64,000 bases of DNA from assembly GCA_039821555.1 (NCBI GenBank), contig JBCBNX010000001.1, positions 1 through 64,000 on the forward strand, read 5' to 3'. Shown in pieces: positions 61,211 to 64,000 of the stretch. Each line of letters begins with the position of its first letter. The stretch's first letter is position 1. A program made the position numbers and the translations under genes. The DNA comes from Bacteroidota bacterium. GTDB taxonomy: Bacteria; Bacteroidota; Rhodothermia; Rhodothermales; Rubricoccaceae. The notes below the pieces were generated by a model. The model saw nothing but the letters and a program-made list of their open reading frames with translations. It was not told where the DNA came from and did no database searches.

Positions 61211-62423
61211 AACGTCCATAGTCGGAGGGCGAAGCTCGGCGGTCTGGCTGCTGCTGGTCGCCCTGTTCTGGGTAGGCTGCGAGGTGTTGCAGGTGGGCCG
61301 CCCGCTCGCGTTGGACGAGGGGGCGTGGACGACGGAGGGCGGCTCGGCGGCGCGCACCTTCGAGGCTGAGGGTGAACTCGCACTACCACTAGAGGAGAAA
61401 TGGGTCTACAACGCCGAGGGCGCGTTCGGGCCGGCCGCGGCGCTCGTCGCGGAGGGGCAGCTGTTCGTCGCCACGCGCCAGGGCGAGGTCCGCTCGCTCG
61501 ACCTCGCCGAGGAGCGCACCTTTACCGGACAGACCGACCTCGGCGATGCCATCGACGGCGCGCCCGTGCTGACCGACCGGCTGCTGATTGCGCCAATCTC
61601 GGCCGGCGGCGACGGGGTCGTGGCGTACGACATCGTGCGGGGACGCATCGCGTGGAAGCTCGACGCCGAGCCGCATGCAGCCGGGCTGCTCCGTGTCGGC
61701 GACACGCTCGTCGCAGCGAGCTTACTAGGTACGATCCGCGCGCTGGACGTCCGCACGGGCGCCGTGCAGTGGGAGCTGGCCTCCGATTCGGTGCAGGCCG
61801 TGCACGCGTCCCCTGTCTTGCTCGATGCCGCGACGGTGGCGGTTGTCGACGACCAGGGGCGCATCTCGGCACACAGCCTCACGGACGGGAGCCCGCGCTG
61901 GACAGCCGACCTCGAGGTCCCCGTTTATGCCACGCCCGCTGTTGCAGACGGGCTTCTCCTCGTGCCGACGACGCGCGGGCAGTTTGTCGCCCTCGACGCC
62001 GCCACCGGGCAGCGGCGCTGGACGTATGCCGCCGCGACTCCGACGACGCGCCTGACGAGTCCCGCCACCGACCGCCGCACGCTCTTCGTCGGCACGTCCG
62101 ACGGCACCATCGCCGCGCTCGACGTGCAGACGGGCGACGTGCGCTGGACCCACACCGAGGACGGCGTGATCGCCGCCGCGCCGCACCTCGCAGGGGACGT
62201 CCTGTTTGTTGGCTCGCTACGCAAGCGCGTCTTCGCGCTCGACGCTGCCACGGGGACGGTGCGCTGGCAGACCGAGATTGGCGGACGCGTCAAGACGGCC
62301 CCGCTCGTCGCTGGCGGCTACCTCGTTGTGATGGCCGAGCCTCGCCAAGTCTATCTCTTTGGACCGCCGGTGTCGGACGCCATCGTCGATGCTTCCGCTG
62401 TCGATTCCCTTGCCGCTCGGTAA
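61200..62423 (+). CDS. BamB-like PQQ-type beta-propeller lipoprotein
   Basis: A 407-residue lipoprotein. ATG 61200 lies 11 bases inside the previous gene; a hydrophobic leader with lipobox WVGC (LLLVALFWVGC, Cys ~26) follows. The body shows seven or eight PQQ-propeller repeats with the phrase A-L-D-x-x-T-G-x-x-x-W (YDIVRGRIAWKL, LDVRTGAVQWEL, LDAATGQRRWTY, LDVQTGDVRWTH, LDAATGTVRWQT). This is the fold of BamB, the BAM-complex lipoprotein. Its place directly behind a BamA-like barrel supports an outer-membrane partnership. No alcohol-dehydrogenase cofactor residues are apparent. Confidence 0.85.
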   Translation: MISRTSIVGGRSSAVWLLLVALFWVGCEVLQVGRPLALDEGAWTTEGGSAARTFEAEGELALPLEEKWVYNAEGAFGPAAALVAEGQLFVATRQGEVRSLDLAEERTFTGQTDLGDAIDGAPVLTDRLLIAPISAGGDGVVAYDIVRGRIAWKLDAEPHAAGLLRVGDTLVAASLLGTIRALDVRTGAVQWELASDSVQAVHASPVLLDAATVAVVDDQGRISAHSLTDGSPRWTADLEVPVYATPAVADGLLLVPTTRGQFVALDAATGQRRWTYAAATPTTRLTSPATDRRTLFVGTSDGTIAALDVQTGDVRWTHTEDGVIAAAPHLAGDVLFVGSLRKRVFALDAATGTVRWQTEIGGRVKTAPLVAGGYLVVMAEPRQVYLFGPPVSDAIVDASAVDSLAAR

Positions 62424-63205
62424 TGATGTTCCGCCTGATCCTCCTCGTCAGCTTCCTGACTGCGGCCCCGACGTGGGCGCAGGACGTGGGGTATGTCCGC
62501 GTTGAGACCAACGCGCCCGAGGCTACGTTCTTCGTCAACGGGCGGCATGTGATGCTTACGGACGACGGCGTGCTGGAAGTCGCGCCTGGGACCATCATGG
62601 TATTGGCGCTCGTGGGAGAGCCGGATACCTGGGACGCGCGTCGCGCGTCGGCTACCGTACACGTTTCGGCAGGGGCGACCGCGGTGGCGAAGCTCGATCT
62701 TCCGGTCCGGTATCGCATCACCTCGGTGCCATATGGGGCGACGGTCGTGCATGAAGCTCCCGATGGCACCCAGACCCAACTCGGCGCTACGCCGCTCTCG
62801 ATTGATCGGCCTGTGCAGCTAGGCGGGACGCTACGCCTGAATAAGGACGGCTATGCTTCGCAACAACTCACACCCGGCTCCGGGTTCACAAACGAGCAGA
62901 GCGTGTTGCTTCGGCCGCTGCGCTCGGAGGACGGCGCTGAGGTGATTGGACTGATGGAGGCGCGTCCCAGTCGCTGGATCGATGTGGCGGCGGGCGCGCT
63001 CGCGCTCGCGGGCGGAGCTACGGCGGTCTACTTCAAGCTCCGCGCCGACGACGTCGACGACCGCTACAGGAACCTGGGCAGCCCGGAGCGGGGAGACCCA
63101 GCGCTCCGCGACGAAGCGCAGCGGCTCGACACCTACTCGGCCGTGGGGCTTGGTGCGATGCAGGTCGGGCTGGGCGTCATTGCCGTGCGGCTCGTCTTGC
63201 GGTAG
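62423..63205 (+). CDS. PEGA-domain exported protein
   Basis: A 260-residue exported protein starting at ATG 62423 (TAATG overlap with the previous stop; ATG 62426 is equally possible). Signal peptide FRLILLVSFLTAAPTWA. A PEGA-like domain opens with VGYVRVETNAPEATFFVNGR and a second unit lies near PVRYRITSVPYGATVVHEAP, LGATPLSI and LRLNKDGYASQQL. One hydrophobic segment lies at ~183-200 (WIDVAAGALALAGGATAVYF). PEGA domains are thought to stack on surface or periplasmic layers; here it may anchor or decorate the preceding propeller-barrel complex. Confidence 0.8.
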   Translation: MMFRLILLVSFLTAAPTWAQDVGYVRVETNAPEATFFVNGRHVMLTDDGVLEVAPGTIMVLALVGEPDTWDARRASATVHVSAGATAVAKLDLPVRYRITSVPYGATVVHEAPDGTQTQLGATPLSIDRPVQLGGTLRLNKDGYASQQLTPGSGFTNEQSVLLRPLRSEDGAEVIGLMEARPSRWIDVAAGALALAGGATAVYFKLRADDVDDRYRNLGSPERGDPALRDEAQRLDTYSAVGLGAMQVGLGVIAVRLVLR

Positions 63206-63309
63206 CGCCGCTCGAAACTCGGTCGGGTTTGGCACAGACGCCGCTGTCTGGCAGGGGGCAGGACCGTAGTTTGTGCTGCTCCTTTCTCTTGGCTCTCGCC
63301 CACACTGTC

Positions 63310-63756
63310 ATGCCCCTCGCCGACCAGATCAACGCCGACCTCAAGACCGCCATGAAGGCGCGGGATGCCCAACGGGTCGGCACGCTCCGTCTGCTCCGTG
63401 CCGCCTTCCTCGACTTTGAGAAGAGCGGGCAGGGTGCCCTGACGGACGAAAAAGCGCTCGCCATCCTCCAGAAGCAGGCAAAGCAGCGCCGTGAGTCGAT
63501 CACCCAATTCGAGGACGCTGGCCGAGAGGACCTCGCAGCCAAGGAGCGCGCAGAGCTGGAACTGATTAACGACTACCTCCCGAAACAACTGGGCGACGAG
63601 GAGCTACGGGCACGCGTAGCCGCGATCGTAGAGCAGACAGGAGCGTCCTCAATGGCAGACATGGGCAAAGTGATGGGCCGGGCCATGGGCGCGCTTCGCG
63701 GCCTCGCCGACGGCAACCGCGTCCGCCAGGCCGTGGAGGCGCTCCTAAAGGGTTGA
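63310..63756 (+). CDS. GatB/YqeY-domain protein
   Basis: A 148-residue helical protein from ATG 63310. The opening MPLADQINADLKTAMKARD and the strings RVGTLRLLRAAFLDFEKS, LQKQAKQRRESITQFEDAGR and INDYLPKQLGDEEL are typical of the YqeY family, which shares its fold with the C-terminal tRNA-binding part of GatB. Stand-alone YqeY proteins have no settled function, but may bind tRNA. It lies 103 bases upstream of the CvpA-like gene on the same strand. Confidence 0.9.
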   Translation: MPLADQINADLKTAMKARDAQRVGTLRLLRAAFLDFEKSGQGALTDEKALAILQKQAKQRRESITQFEDAGREDLAAKERAELELINDYLPKQLGDEELRARVAAIVEQTGASSMADMGKVMGRAMGALRGLADGNRVRQAVEALLKG

Positions 63757-63809
63757 GGCCTGCTGATCGTGCCTCCGTAAATCGCAGGTATTGGAGTAAG
63801 TAGCTCGTC

Positions 63810-63825
63810 TGGCATAGCCCTGGCA
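63810..63825 (+). promoter_or_regulatory. Possible sigma-54 promoter before the CvpA-like gene
   Basis: TGGCAT-N5-TGGCA keeps the GG at -24 and GC at -12 positions with the correct spacing, but differs from TGGCAC-N5-TTGCA at two bases. It lies about 34 bases before the ATG. Low confidence. Confidence 0.25.
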
Positions 63826-63858
63826 TTATTCTACGCCCAGCCATCTGCCTCCCTACCT

Positions 63859-64000
63859 ATGGACTTCCTCGCTGACCTCTCCTACCTCGATGCCTTCATC
63901 TCGGTCGTAGCGGTGCTCGGCCTCATGCGGGGCTGGCACAAAGGCCTCGTCGATCAGGTGCTGGGGCTCGTCGGGATTGTGGCGGCCATCATCCTCAGCG
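63859..64000 (+). CDS. CvpA-family membrane protein, N-terminal part (cut by window edge)
   Basis: Only the first 47 residues are visible: one membrane segment (AFISVVAVLGLMRG) followed by GWHKGLVDQVLGLVGIVAA, which is the conserved start of CvpA-family proteins (colicin V production/cell-envelope factors). The open frame runs off the window end. The full protein is usually 160-200 residues with four helices. Confidence 0.7.
   Translation, partial: MDFLADLSYLDAFISVVAVLGLMRGWHKGLVDQVLGLVGIVAAIILS

Noticed and set aside
60077..61357. A 426-codon minus-strand frame opposite the barrel gene
   Set aside because: Repetitive Glu/Arg/Val composition and full overlap with a strong gene; shadow frame.

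Overview
The window is GC-rich (roughly two thirds G+C by eye) and densely coded on both strands, with many 1-4 base gene overlaps and few recognisable Shine-Dalgarno sites. ATP-type PEP carboxykinase, a GWxTD-domain protein, PD40/BamA outer-membrane fusions, lipoproteins with an L-x-G-C lipobox and SD-poor starts fit a Gram-negative member of the Bacteroidota/Rhodothermota side of the tree, probably an aerobic heterotroph of the Rhodothermia type. This placement is inference; no rRNA gene is present to test it.

Layout. 1-358: 3' end of an IS5-family transposase. 407-5764: hybrid histidine kinase, CPBP protease, cyclic-nucleotide-binding protein. 5974-13624: RlmD, a small unknown protein, RecQ, SppA, a Nudix hydrolase and an NAD-dependent epimerase. 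13635-17247: SCP2-like protein, RlpA-like lipoprotein, unknown protein, class D beta-lactamase, RfbB. 17435-24753: DNA polymerase I, small membrane protein, PpiD-like foldase, FliA-type sigma factor, small membrane protein. 25059-27131: kynureninase-like enzyme and ribosomal proteins L27 and L21. 27379-34419: CinA, secreted protein, RecX, AI-2E-family transporter, SpoIIE-type phosphatase, DinB. 34433-39675: serine hydrolase, DUF6314-like protein, and a metalloprotease-propeller-barrel outer-membrane protein. 39854-48706: TerC, methyltransferase lipoprotein, unknown protein coupled to PckA, GWxTD protein, TsaC, DUF4097-like protein, AsnS. 48707-49486: a visibly AT-richer islet with an H-type-lectin-like gene and a strong hairpin. 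49487-54158: a DUF429-like/chloramphenicol-acetyltransferase-like fusion, Dps, SpoU methyltransferase, alanine dehydrogenase. 54193-64000: secreted beta-sandwich and beta-helix proteins, membrane protein, a second metalloprotease-propeller-barrel protein in an operon with a BamB-like lipoprotein and a PEGA protein, YqeY, and the start of a CvpA-like gene.

The most interesting material is (1) the two paralogous outer-membrane proteins that join a HExxH...E metallopeptidase-like domain, a PD40 propeller and a BamA-like barrel, one of them with a BamB-like lipoprotein and a PEGA protein; (2) a recurrent set of short tandem repeats (units of 7, 14, 16 and 17 bases) at gene borders, twice ending at or just before a start codon; and (3) a 28-base palindrome found once between genes and once, in frame, inside one of the barrel proteins. 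No tRNA, rRNA or CRISPR array was seen.
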